Source: Batillaria attramentaria
Taxonomy: Eukaryota; Mollusca; Gastropoda; Batillariidae
Length of the DNA: 64,000 nucleotides
Direction: 5' to 3'
NCBI GenBank assembly: GCA_018292915.2
Contig: JACVVK020000215.1
Coordinates: forward strand, 115,001 to 179,000
Shown here in pieces: positions 1 to 13,500 of the stretch. Made by a program: the position numbers and the translations under genes. The notes below the pieces were generated by a model. It was not told the origin of the DNA. It searched no databases and saw only the letters and a list, made by a program, of their open reading frames with translations. Every line of letters begins with the position of its first letter. The first letter of the stretch is position 1.

Positions 1-27
1 CTGTTGTCGCCGTTTCGTAATCTAACC
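1..27 (-). CDS. Cadherin gene exon 13 (partial, runs off window)
   Basis: After GGTCATGCAG the reading continues in phase 1 as RLDYETATT, the standard LDYE strand of a cadherin repeat. The exon is cut by the window edge. Confidence 0.75.
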
Positions 28-3000
28 CTGCATGACCATAGAACTGTATAATTGTCAGAGCTGAAGTAGTGGCTTGAAGTGGCTCCTACTGGTGTGCTGT
101 GGCTTCTTCTTCTTAATTAACCAGACGTATCATATAGTAATAATAATAATAATAATAATGAGTATTGTATAGGCGCTTTACCCAATTTCCTGAATCGGCT
201 CAAAGCGCCGCGAACTGAACCCAACACGCACGCTCACGTGAATCACACGCATTCTCTCACACACTTGACATAAACACATTACAATCACGTGGTGCGAAGG
301 GTCAGCTCAGCTATTTAAATTTCGGGATTTAGAATTGCATTTATTTTTCAAATTGTGTGGGCTGAACATTTCCAAAGCAGAGGGGGAGGAAGCCGGATTA
401 CCCGGAGAGAACCCCCGACGATCGGCCCGAATGAACGGTGCCACATACGAGAAGGAAAAATTCTTTGCCCCGAAAAATTCTTTGCCCCGAGTGGGACTCG
501 AACCCCTGACCTCTCGCATTGGTGACAGGTCTATTAACCACTAGACCACCGACCGCCCCGGTAGTAGGCAGAGGGTGGTTTGGCTTGGGCGTTTAAAAGT
601 TTAAAAAAAAACCCAAAAAACAAACAAACACGTATACCATGCATAAACCTAAAAATAGCAAAACGCGAGGATAATCCCTTGCATTTGTTTGCTTCTGGGC
701 ATTACTTTAGGTGCTTTTGATGCAAGTCATTACTTTCATTCAAGGGTAGTCCCCGTCCTTAAACTTGAATGTCCCCACCAACCCCACCCCCCATTCCTAC
801 GCTTGTCAAATGAAGACGTGCATTAGTATAAAAAGGTAACGCAGAAAACTTCCTTACGCTGCACAGTGGACACCTCCCCCGTATTGGCGTCCACAGTGAA
901 GGAGGGGTGTATTGGTACGATGGAGAACGACACAGAGTCCCCTGCATCACTGTCGCTGCACGAGATGGTGGTCACCTTGGACACAAAGACATAACAAATC
1001 AGAACCGCGGACAGGTACGTAACAGTACCGTAGAAGACAGGTAAGGTATGGTTTTGCTGAATGGGTAATCGAGTTCTACCAAAACATGGCGGAATTTCCT
1101 TATATGTGTAAGTGTATGATGAATCAAAATGGCGTAGTTTTTCGTGCCACAAGTCCAGAACAATTTCTACCTGCCGGCACGCATAACCTTTGTCGATATT
1201 TATGAGTGACGTGTCGAAAAACTGGTGCCTCCGAAACAGCAGGATCTCTTATGTGCGTCTGACCTGGTAAAAGTAGGGATATCCACGCTATTAAAGGGTA
1301 GGTGAGTGGGTGTTTTGAAGTGCAACGTCCTTTTCCACCACATAAGGGTGAAGTCAAAGACGGGGCAAGGAGGAAAAAGCCAGCAATGTTTTCTGGTTCC
1401 CAGCCAGGATTCGAACTCACGACCCAAGCACTGGAGAGCTAGTAGGGCGTTGGACTCACAACGCTCTGGTCATGACTTCGAGGAGGTTGGAAGCCAGACA
1501 AGTACTCATTATTATTATTATTATTATTACCGTTCCTAGCTTCTCTTCCTCCATGTCAGCGATGACGTTATAGGCGGTGCAAGCAGGGGCATTTTCATTG
1601 GTGTTTGTGAGCGTGATTGTGACTGTGACGTCACTAGACTTCGGCGTATTTCCGTTGTCCGTAGCGGTGATCTGAAGCGTGTAGCTGGTCGGGGAAGTCT
1701 CGAAGTCGAGTGTGTTGGCCGTGGTAACTACTCCAGTGACGCTGTCGATGTTGAAATCGTTGTTGGTGTTGCCAGCTATGGCAGAACGATTCAGAAGAAT
1801 CACGTTTGAGAATCAGAATCAGTTTTAGGATTGACAGTATTACACAATACGATAATACAACTCTCTCTTTCTTTTCACTGACTATAAAGCCTGTGTGTTG
1901 GCTGTTTGGTCACAAAGACTAATTCGCGGCTAAGTGTGTCTGCACTACGTGAAAAAACAAACAAACAAAGAAAAGTGTAACGTTGGGCAACAGGTGCAAA
2001 CTGATCTACGGGGCAATATAAACCTAGGACATGCAGGAGACGCTGCACCTTCAAGTTAATTTATCGAACTCCCGATTACAAAAAAGCGTAGAAAACAAAT
2101 AACGATTACAACTAGGTAAAACAAAGATAAATACTAAGCGCATAAATTATACGGCAAATATTGCAACTTATCATCTTCTAGGCGCAATAAACCAGTTCGC
2201 GGCATATGCCCAACATTACTTATTCCTAACCACTGGTAGTGCAGACGTGAGTGAGGATTAAAAAGAAGAAAATTAATATAGATGAAAGGGCCGAACTTAG
2301 AAATCAGCTGAGAGATGAGAGGAAGGACAGGGCGGCTAAATTAGACGAATTCAAAACCCAAACTTCAGTCCAATGTATTTTCTCACGGTTGTCATGGCGG
2401 TAATATTCATTCCATACGTGCCATTTCATCACGTGCAATGTACGTCTATGGCAAAGATCCCCCCCCCTCCCCCGGGAAGAAAATCTCAAAATCGATTTTT
2501 TTTTCGAGCCAGACCATGCCTCTTCTGTGCCATGGGACACAATTCATACAACCGCGCAATTCATACAACCGCGATATAAAACTGAAAGTCCAAATGTCCG
2601 GGCAGTATCAGTTTAAAAGTATCACTCACACTTGATGGCGTAGGTGACCGTCTGTGGGACTCCGTCGTCAATGTCCTTGTCTGTTGCAGACACTGTTACT
2701 ACTGTTGTTCCGATCGGGACGTCCTCTGCTATATTCTACAATATAACACATTAAAAATATTCTGCAACATCATGTATTATAAATGCTCTGCAACAGAATA
2801 CATCATAAATGTTCTGCAACATCATATTTAGCACCTGTTTGAATCCGGTGGCTGCATACCAACTCAGCTTCATTACAAAAAAATCAGTTTAGCTGTTTAT
2901 GATTATTGTTTGTGGTTTCTGAAAAAAATGCAAAAACTATTTTTACCGATGATAGACACACGGACAGACAAAGGACTGTAATATACATATTATATATATA

Positions 3001-4464
3001 ATATATATGTTAACATAATTATAATGATTTATTAGTGTATATTAGTGTCTCAGTCAGATGGTCTTAAGGACCAAGAAGAAAAAAATCAAATTCAAAAATA
3101 CTTTATTGTCCATTAAATAACAGGCATAACATGGAAAATCGTCTCTGAACTCACAGCTCGACAGATTCTACATCAATGAAAACAATATGAAATGTGCAAT
3201 AACGATAAAAAAATTCACAGTAAATCTTTCTAGGGCCGACGTCTTTGAACGCATCCTAGCACTGCTGGACAGAGGACCCTACACTGAAGACGCACTTCAA
3301 CAAAAGCACCCATCCACTGTTCTTCTGCTGTGTCAGAAGCTGAAGGCCCCATTAAAGTCTCAGTTAAATGAATATTTCGTTAGTAACACTAAACCAGCCG
3401 GTCTAGCATCTCTCCCCCCCCCCCCTCATCCCCACCTTTCCCCGAACTAAAAACGTTTATACCCAACAACTTGTACTGACTGTATAGAATCCAAGCAGCA
3501 CGTGCTATTTGAATGTCCTGTCTCCACGCAGCTACGGGAGAGTTTTTTTTTTTTTTTTTTTGGTCTGCTAGGGATCGGACACAGTTTGTCAGTATCATGA
3601 AAAGCAAGAGCGAGGCGAATGCGAAATTCCTGAATTTTGCTTTCAAACGACGCGCCTCGGCGCCGTTGCAAGTGTGATATAGCTCATTTTGACTATTACA
3701 CTATTACAGGCTGGGTTTCGGGGGTAGGGCCACAGGTGTAGTTTGAGGGAGGTGACAGAGAAGAAAGTTGTAGCACAAGGCAGAACAATAATCTATATTT
3801 GGTGTCCCGAGGATCTGATGCGGAACTTACTGTTCGGGTCGCCGTTCGCTATCCTTGTTGTTCACGTTCATGTATGTGCGTTCCTTTGGCTGTTGCTATT
3901 CTGTTGTGTTCACCCTAGTGATAGCCGCCCACGGCCATAATCAATAAAATATGGCGAGTGTCGAGTAGTGTAGTGAACAAAATTCCCCAAAATAATGGGA
4001 AATCTTACCGGTGAGGCGGAGGGAACAGGGTTGGCGAAGACAGGAAAGTTATTGTTCTCAGAGATGATGCTGACGGTCACTGTGCCAGTGCCAGTGCGGT
4101 CGGGGGCTGCTGGTACACCTTTGTCGCTCACCTAATAGAAACGAGGCAGACCTGTTGTGATGTACTGTATTGTACTGTATCGCGAACGCAAACGCAGATG
4201 GCGAGTAAAACACAGACACAGGCAAGGGGCCAGTTTCCATTCATGCGCGAGCCGATCATTGCTCATGGCAGTTCCTCCTAATGACCGTATCAGTATGTTG
4301 GTCATGGACTTATACTTGTTAATTGTTTTTCGGCTAACCGTTTACTTGTTAAAGAGAAAGAATGGTGGTGAAATTGCCGACATTCAACGCGTGCGCGCGC
4401 GCGCACACACGCACACACACACACGAGCGAACAATCACACACAGACACCGACACACGCACGAGC

Positions 4465-4531
<67 letters not shown>

Positions 4532-5219
4532 GTCTTCAAATGCTGAACTGTTCACCGATGAAACGTGCCTTTCCAAGGAATAATTAAAAATAATGAAGAC
4601 CAGTGGTGTGCCAAAATGCAGTTTCCAAACTGGACAAACGTTTATTGTTGCTGTTGTGACTGTTGTGGTTGTTGGAGATAGTGGTGATGATGGTGTTGGC
4701 GGTGCTGTATATTTTTACCTCGATAATCAGAACGTAATAGAAATCATCCATGGCCGGGCTGTCTATTTCGATGTCTGAGTTCAGTTCCAGCTGTCCCGAG
4801 GATCTGATGCGGAACTTACTGTTCGGGTCGCCGTTCGCTATCTGGTACCTAAGAGTACCAGTTCCATCTTGGTCCGCGTCAGAGGCCGTCACCTGTTGAA
4901 CACAGGATGTCGATGGCTTCAGTGATAAACCCCAGCACGACTTAGAATTCCTCCTTCTCTCCTCCCCCAGAAAGTGGAGATGGGGGTGAGGGGGAAGGGG
5001 GGAGGGGGTGAAGGAGGGCGGGGGGAGTAGATCAAGCAGAGGAGAGATATATACAATAATTCATGTGTTCGAATCCGTCAGTGGTTCAGCAAAATGCATT
5101 GTGTACACTTGAAGTACCATGATCTTCACTCTCTGTGGTAAACAAAAGGCATTATCCCCCCCCCCCCCATTAAGAAAAACAACAACAACAACAACAAAAC
5201 CATCAACAAACAAACAAAC

Positions 5220-5292
<73 letters not shown>

Positions 5293-6775
5293 GCGCGCCA
5301 CTAAACAGTATTGCCCTTGCCTGTGTGACGGAAGCTCCAGCCTTGGCTGCGGACTCCTGTATAGTTTGAGTATACGCACTGGGGTTAAGCACTGGAACGT
5401 TGTCATTATCATCACCGATGTTGATGGTCAAGGTCGTCTCCACTGAGCGAGAAGTGGTGCCCTTGTCCTGTGCCCTGACCACTACGTCGTAAGCAGCCAC
5501 CCCTGACGGCGGGTCACGGTCCAGTGAACTGATGGTGGCCAGCTGTCCGGAACTTGTATCCAGTGAGAATATGCCTGTTACTGGTGTACCAGTGCCAGCG
5601 ACTGAAACCAAAAATCATGCCGTGAGGATTTGGTCTAGTGGTTAAGGCATCCGACTTCGGATCCTGAGCTGCCTGGTTCGATTCCCCGGTGGGCAGGAAT
5701 ATGGTGGAATTTTTCATTGTCATATCGAGTCAAATCCATGTGCAGTCTCGCCTTCGTGTACACACGCACGCACACGTATCAAGTGTGCACGCTAAACACC
5801 CCACGTTCATCTTCCGAAGAAGAGTACGCTGTCGCCGGTGTCGTGGTAAACAGAAATACTGTCGCACGTACCAGAGTGAATAGCAGGGTGTAGGTTTGCA
5901 GATAAAGTAGCGCTTAGCGGCAGCAGGCTTTCACTGCTTCGTCCTCCAGCCCTGCGGCGCCGTAAGCATTTCAGCAGAGATGGATATGTGCGCTGAGGAC
6001 ACCATACCATACGGTGCCTACACTGGGCTATCTAACCGGCTGTCCACCATCGTTCTTCGTCGATCCAGACTGAGCTCTCAGTTCGTGAAAACTTCTCAAT
6101 CTGAAGGACACGTGAGGAGGGTGGGTGGGTGGGTAGGTGGGTGGGTGTTTAACGTCCTTTTCCACCACATACGGGTGATAACAAAGACGGGGTATCGAGG
6201 AAAAAGCCAGCACAAATATTTTACCCAGCCGGGATACGAACTCACGACCCGAGCATTAGAAGTCCAACGCTCTGCCATTCGGCCACCCCAGAGGACCGGT
6301 GTAGCATCCGGTCCGGTCCCCCCTCTGAAGTAGTCCCCCGGGGGACCAATTCGTGGCAAAAACTGCTCTATAATGGTCCCCCCCTTAGACATCCAGCCTC
6401 GTTTTCGACTGGTCCCCCTGGGCGATTTTGGTCCCCCCTCGCATCCAAAATAGGCCCCCTCTCGAACTGGTCCCCCTCTTTTCTAACCAATGTAGAGCTA
6501 TGTCAGTATTTATTTTTAACTTTATTGTTACAAAACTTTATTGTCCCCAAAAGCACAGGGCCATAGGAACATTTTTTTTTCTTTTTTTTTCCCGATTTAT
6601 GTGCTTGTTGTTATTTTTGTGTGTGTGAGATATATTTGTTTGGTTGTTGGTTCTTGTTTCTTTCAGTTGTTTTTTTGCATTGGTTCTTTTTTTTTTGTTT
6701 TTGTTTATGAGATGGTTGTACCGAATACTAAACATTATTACTAGAATTTCAAACAATAAATAAATAAGTCAATCA

Positions 6776-6807
<32 letters not shown>

Positions 6808-9800
6808 CCCCCCCCCCCCCACTCTCTATCTCTCTCTCTCTAGCAAAACCTGAAATAGACATTTACGTTCTTTGACAAGAAAAACTTTATTTCAAAAGGT
6901 ATGTCCAGTCAAACTGTGTCAAAGAAACAAGAAATGAAACAAGAAACAGTTAATGAATAGCAAAGAGTTGCAACAGAAATTGTTAACCAGAGCGCTGTGC
7001 ACTTTATAACGCAACATAAATGTAAATTAATAAATTGTTAATCGCACATCTTGTCCTGAAATGAGCAAAATAATAACAATAGCAAAGTACAAAACAAACT
7101 TCTACCGTACTGTCTTTGCATGAAACGTCATCGAATGCATGAAAGTCCACATTTCCTGTCAATTTTTTTAAACTGGAAATAGCATTTAGAGAATAACATC
7201 AAAGACCAAGTATCTAATATTTTCTATACAACGCCATAGAAAAATATTTCTTCAAAATTAAGTAAGTGTCCATGACATGAAAACTAGTTGCCACCTTTGG
7301 CTTTCAGCGTACTTCAAGTAGACAGTCAAGACTGAGTACCAGTGTCTCAAATCATGACGCTTGAAACAACAAAAACAGCAGAAGACTAACAGTTCTGGTC
7401 TAAGGAGTGACACAAAAAACAGGAGCAAAGTGATGTCCAAGATTCATTATATAAATTGCTCTGTCTGTTTTCAATGGGGCCGATTGCCAAACTGGCCCGT
7501 ATTTCAGCCACCTAGGTTGTCGGCCTGGAGCCTCTCTTGTGAACACATACACGGGCGTGTCCAAGAGGGTGGCTGCAGCAAATATCTCAACCTCGGTGGC
7601 CCAAGTACGGTCGTTTCTCATGTTTGATGTCGCGACGTAATTTTCACGTGCGCTCGTTCCGTAGAAGCGTTTGTCATTCTTTTCAATCCAATCGCAAATG
7701 ATATTTCGGAATTCCTTATATTTCGACTCAGTCCCCAAAACAACAAAGCTCACAGACCGGAAAAAACAATTCCCATCTCCTTTTACGCTAACGCTATCGA
7801 GAGGTGTAGCCGTAATGTCAACTTCAACACTTTCCCTTGAGGGGTGCCGCCTGAAAAGTCTGGGGAAATTCAAACTGGAGGCCCGATCCTTTTGCCAGGC
7901 ACCATCAACGGGGTGGAACTTCATTCTCAATGGCGGCTGGCAAGAGGGGTCAGCCTGTGGATGATAGGAGGGGTCAGCCTGTGGAGCATGGGAGGGGTCA
8001 GCCTGTGGATGATAGGAGGGGTCAGCCTGTGGATGATAGGAGGGGTCAGCCTGTGGAGCATGGGAGGGGTCAGCCTGTGGAGTATGGGAGGGGTCAGCCT
8101 GTGGATGATAGGAGGGGTCAGCCTGTGGAGCATGGGAGGGGTCAGCCTGTGGATGATAGGAGGGGTCAGCCTGTGGAGCATGGGAGGGGTCAGCCTGTGG
8201 ATGATAGGAGGGGTCAGCCTGTGGAGCATGGGAGGGGTCAGCGTTGTCCTGTGTACGATCATGGAACAATTTGACGTTGCTGATATTGTAGAGATTCTTC
8301 AGTATTTTCCCACTTTTAGTGTTCTTCAGTTGAAGTCGACCCTTCGGCAACACACTTATGACCTCATATGGCCCGACGAATCTTGGTGCCATCTTGCCTC
8401 CCATTCTGTGTACTCGTGCAGCATTGATGATTAAGACTTTGTCTCCGATGCGGAACCCGTGGTCATATGCACGCCTGCTGTCATAGTACTCTTTCTGCTT
8501 CTTCTGCGCCCTTGAAATGTTTTCACCAATTTTGTTCTTGACTTCCTCGTGAATCCCCTTCATAGTGTCCATGATTTCTTCGTTCAGATCTTGCTCGTTG
8601 GCATCACCAGTGACGTCAAATGGTAGTTTTGCCTGCTCACCATACAATGCCAAAAAGGGTGAAAACTGTGTAGACTTGTGAACGGATGTTCGGTAGGCGA
8701 ACAGGGCTGCTGGCAAGAGTTCATCCCAATCATCATTGTCTGTGATCTTTACCAAAGTGTCTTTGAGTGTCCTATTGTCCCTCTCCCGTTGGCCGTTCGT
8801 CTCAGGGTGGTAGGCCGAAGAAATGCGATGGTTGATATTGAAACGGTCGGTGAGAATATCAAGCGCAAAGTTAATGAACTCACGGCCTTGGTCAGTTATG
8901 AGGGAATCAAACGCGCCAAAGATGCAGATGGTTTCGTACATGAATCTGGCAACTTCCTCTGAACTCTTGCACGGGATGGCCTTGGCAACGGGAAACTTTG
9001 TAAAGTGGTCTGTGAGGGCAACAATGTACTGGTTACCTCTGTCAGTGACCTGCAAAGGTCCTATGATGTCCATTCCAACGAGGCTCCACTTCTTTTTGGG
9101 CACTGGGATGGGGTGAAGCGGTGCTGCTGGCTTCTTTCTGCAAGCGTTCATGTTCTGGCACACACAGCATGATCTGCAGTAGTCTTCAACCTCCTGTTTC
9201 ATTCCATGCCAGAAGTAACGCTCCAAGACCTAGAGAGAAAAAAGAGTAATGAAATATTTATAAATACTATGTCTTAAAGATAACTGGTAGATAACAGTGT
9301 GTGTGTGTGTGGGGGGGGGGGGGGTGTGAGTGAGAGAGAGAGAGAGAGAGAGAGAGCCAGCAAAGGAAATGTCTTCAATCCGGAAAATGTCCGTTATATA
9401 CCGAAGACATCGGCTATACCGGAAAATTTACGTTATATACGGAGTCATCGGATATAACGTCCACCAGGACAAAAGTGGCCGCTATATCCGATGTGTTGGT
9501 TATACCAGACATACCAGAAACACACAAAACCTCGTTCCCATTCTAAAGCCTGTTAAAACTGGGAGTACAAAAACGGGTGCTCACCTTCTTATAAGTCTTG
9601 TTCATCCCCAAATGTCCTCCGCTCACATAGTTGTCATGAAACTCTTGCAATATCTCTGGAACCTGGTTCCTCTTTGCCACGAGGATTCCGTCGTGGTAGA
9701 GCACATCCTCTCGAATTGTGTATTTTGCAGCAGTCTTTCTCAACTGTCTCTTTTTAACTTTAGTCACATCACGGTTTTCCCCTTTCGCGGTCAGAGGGTA

Positions 9801-10311
9801 AGTGCCATTTTTCAAATAGTTCAACACGTTGTCATACAGAGTGTCGTCCATGATGATAGTCAATGAAAAACGAAGACTGGTTGACGGAATGAATTGTCGT
9901 GTACTTATAATTATAGGCATGTTTGACACGAGTCACGTGACGTGTCAAGAAGCGTGGCGATGTTTGACACGAGTCACGTGACGTGTCAAGAAGCGTGGCG
10001 ACCGTTTTCTCATCCCACAAAAAAAAAAAAAAAGAGAAAACAAATCTAAACTTTTAAAAGTGATTTAACTTCGTAGATTTGCCGTTCTATGTAGCCTATA
10101 CTTTTGTTTTTTAGTGGCGACCGTTTTCTCATCCCACAAAAAAAAAGAGAAAATAAAAAACAAAAGTATAGGCTACATAGAACGGCAAATCTACGAAGTT
10201 AAATCACTTTTAAAAGTTTAGATTTGACACTGTAACCTTGACCCAGTTCAAGATCATCTTGAATAACATCTCTGTACAAAAATGAAAATAATTATACATA
10301 TAACGAAAGAG

Positions 10312-10385
<74 letters not shown>

Positions 10386-10488
10386 GTGCGTGCGTGCGTG
10401 AGTGAGTGTGCACGCGTGCGTGAGTGCGTGCATAATGTGTGTGTGTGTGTGTGTTTGAGAGATGGGGGGAGGAGAGAAAGTGTGGGGG

Positions 10489-10524
<36 letters not shown>

Positions 10525-13500
10525 GAGAGATCCAGAGTCACGTTTTCTACTGAGTTGACACACACTATAACAATAAAGTTAAAAATAAATACTGACTACA
10601 TTGGTTAGAAAAGAGGGGGACCACTTCGAGAGGGGGCCTATTTTGGATGCGAGGGGGGACCAAAATCGCCCAGGGGGACCAGTCGAAAACGAGGCTGGAT
10701 GTCTAAGGGGGGACCATTATAGAGCAGTTTTTGCCACGAATTGGTCCCCCGGGGGACTACTTCAGAGGGGGGACCGGACCGGATCCTACACCGGCAATGC
10801 CAGCTGATCCTCAAAATAATAATTAAAAAATCTTTATCGTTTGTTGTTGTTGTTGTTGTTTTTCGGGGGGGGGGGGTGGTTGTGGTGGTGGTGGTGGGGG
10901 TGGGGGTGGTGGGGGTCATACTAATTGTGCTACGGTAATTTTCGTGTATTTCATATATTATAACTCCAGATCCCAAGGGACCCTGTGGGCGGAATTGAAA
11001 ATCTGCTATGACTGAGCTGAGACTTTTGACCATCGCATCGGTTTAGGTTCCTTCGATAATAATAATAATATAGTAATATTTATGATAAAAAATTGAAATA
11101 CATAAATGATGATGATGATGATGATGATGAATGTGTTTTAGGTTCCTTCGATAATAATAATAATATAGTAATATTTATGAAAAAAAATGAAATACATAAA
11201 TGATGATGATGATGATGATGATGATAATAAATGTAGTTGTATCAGTCAAAATCTTCAGAAGAAAACAACCCAAAGTCTTTCAGCACTGACCTGTCGTTGA
11301 CACCAGAATGTATTCCACCTCCCCGTCCTTTCCGTCATCTTGATCTGAAGCGGTAACGGTGAGAACAGACGTGCCGAGGCCTGCCGACTCTGGGATTGTG
11401 TATGGTGGCCCGGCAGGGGTGAATGTACCCCACACTGGGTCATTCTCGTTCTCGCCAGTGACCTTAAATAAAAGACAGACGATTGCTTCGACTAAAGATT
11501 GGACGAGTACGTGTTACGACAGGCTACCGTAATTACGAGTCAGAGCGCTGGTTGAACTGAACTCAGAGGAAAAAATAGTTTTAGGTTTTTTGTGTTTCTG
11601 TGTTCAATTTCGCCTTTTAAAAACAGGTTGGCACTGAGCCACGAGACGTCTAAACACAAGCCGAAAAGTACAGCGTTTTCCACAGCCTTGCTGCCACGGC
11701 TGACTGAGACATCATCTTCGGGCCGTAGCAGTTCTCGATCGGACGGCAAGCAGACGTTCAACGACTTGCACTGAGGTGGGTGTAAACCATCCAGGACTTT
11801 CACGTTTTTGCTCATCAGTCTCTTATTTTTCACTCTTGTGTTTTGAGACTTCAGGTATTCCTCGAGAAGAGTTAGTGAGAACTACCATACAACCGAACTA
11901 TGAAATCAGTATCGCCAGAACAATGCAATAATTCCTGAGAAGTCCCTATGTACGCTATACTGTATGCCTGGCACCCAACCTCATACGAACGGAATTTTTT
12001 CCGAGCCTCATACGGTTAAGGTTAAGACAGACTGTTTGGAGTGTTTGGGCGCACACGCAACTCTTTATAATAATAAAACTTAAAAACTGTCTTCTCTGAA
12101 GCCTAGTGAGAGTCGAATTAGCAACTTTAAACTACACACACAATACCATACACAGAAAAACACCGTTACTTGTTTGTTCTTTTGTTTTTGTTCTTTCCCC
12201 ATAAGCATCCCTACCTCAACAATAACTGTGGCAGAGCCAGTCTGAGGTGATGCTCCATTATCAGTGATATGGATGACCAGTGTGTACTGCGTCTTGGTTT
12301 CATAGTCCAACGTACTGGCTGTGGTTTCAATCTGCGGTCCGTTTGTGGTGAATTTTGCGTTCGGTGTAGGGTCGTCTCCACTGAAGATTGTGTAAGCAGC
12401 GATATCTCCGTTGGGGGAATCGTCTATATCGTTACAGGCGAGCGTGGCAAGAAGATGTCCTGTGCAAAATACATGTACAACACTTGTGAAAACTTGTGTG
12501 CAAATCTGAAAGCAAAAACTGTTTTCATGTTGCGAGTATAGTGAGAACCTCTTCTGGTATTTTGTTCGAGCATTCAAACCAGGTTATACCGAGACGGGGC
12601 TCGTCTTATAAGGCCAAAGATAAAATACCTGTTCTTACGGTAACCCGACCGACCACACGAAACAAAGACAAACAAACAAACAAACAAACAAACAAAAACA
12701 AGTAAACAAAATACAAATAAACAAACAACGACGAAAGAAACAACAGACAAACAAACAAGCAAACACCAACCACAACAACAAACCAACAAAAAACATCAAC
12801 ACAAAAACCATTTCGATCTTCCGATTATTTCGGCTTCTCTATGTCGTCTGTCGTAGAAGAAGAATAACTCAGTAATAAAACTGTTGCTAAGACCTGCCTA
12901 CCCTAAAGTTGGGGGGGGGGGGATGTTACCGTAAGCACAAGTTTTTGTTGTTGTTGTTTCGCCCAAGACGCTCGTAAAATTTCAAAGTATATTTGTGTCA
13001 GCGTTTGTATGTTTGTACGTTTGCTAGTTGGTTCGTCAGTTCACTGGTTCATTCGTTGATATGACCACTTACACACCACAATAATTCACTCCTCAACTAG
13101 GTGGAGGGCGTTGCACCTAGGCGACACGCTTTCCCCAAGGGGAAGCAACCTGAATTTCACGAAACTTGGTCTCCGGACTAGGTGGGTGGTTGGCGTTGCA
13201 GGTCACAACTCAGCCCAAACAATCAAATTCAAAACTGAGGTGCCCTTGCGTGCTGCACAAACGGAGAGCACTTGATTCTTTGGAGGGCTGAGTCCTGAAC
13301 TGGTTGCACCCAGGTGAGAGGATATTGGGGAATTGGGGGGGGGGGTGTCTAGAAATCCAAATTTCCCGAAAGGAAGAACAAAGTTGTAAGACCAACAAAC
13401 AAAACAAACTTAACACAATAAACACGCTAGTTTGTGTGTATGTATTTGTATGTTTGCACGTACGAGTGTATGTATGTGTACGTATGTATGCATAATCGAA

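Larger units (their letters stand above)
6296..10794 (-). mobile_element. Complete Ginger-type DNA transposon with target duplications
   Basis: The element spans 6300-10790 (4,491 bp). It begins TGTAGCATCC and ends, on the opposite strand, TGTAGGATCC. CCGG is duplicated at 6296-6299 and 10791-10794. Long inverted repeats enclose a two-exon integrase-like transposase gene on the minus strand. TGTNR termini with a 4-bp CCGG duplication are, as I recall, features of the Ginger1 group. There is no long terminal direct repeat, gag or reverse transcriptase, which excludes a Gypsy retrotransposon. Near-identical inverted repeats and the intact gene point to recent activity. Inserted in intron 6 of the cadherin gene, same strand as the host gene. 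Confidence 0.92.

Noticed and set aside
2304..2635. Short frames near 2.3-2.6 kb
   Set aside because: They fall in a LINE 3'-end copy and in intron sequence around a C-run.
4157..5304. Several open frames rich in HTHTHT or CVCVCV around (CA)n tracts (also 10.2-10.6, 14.6-15.9, 17.1-17.8, 24.6-24.8 kb)
   Set aside because: They are translations of dinucleotide repeats with no start context, splice support or family resemblance.
7948..8242. CRISPR-like array
   Set aside because: Direct 24-bp units without spacers, inside a coding region of an animal genome.
7844..8434. Plus-strand frame with repeated GVSLWMIG
   Set aside because: It is the antisense of the 24-bp coding repeat of the Ginger transposase, whose minus frame has clear domains.
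7400..9851. Gypsy LTR retrotransposon as the source of the integrase
   Set aside because: No RT, gag or LTRs; the gene is enclosed by inverted repeats with a CCGG duplication and has its own intron and OTU domain.
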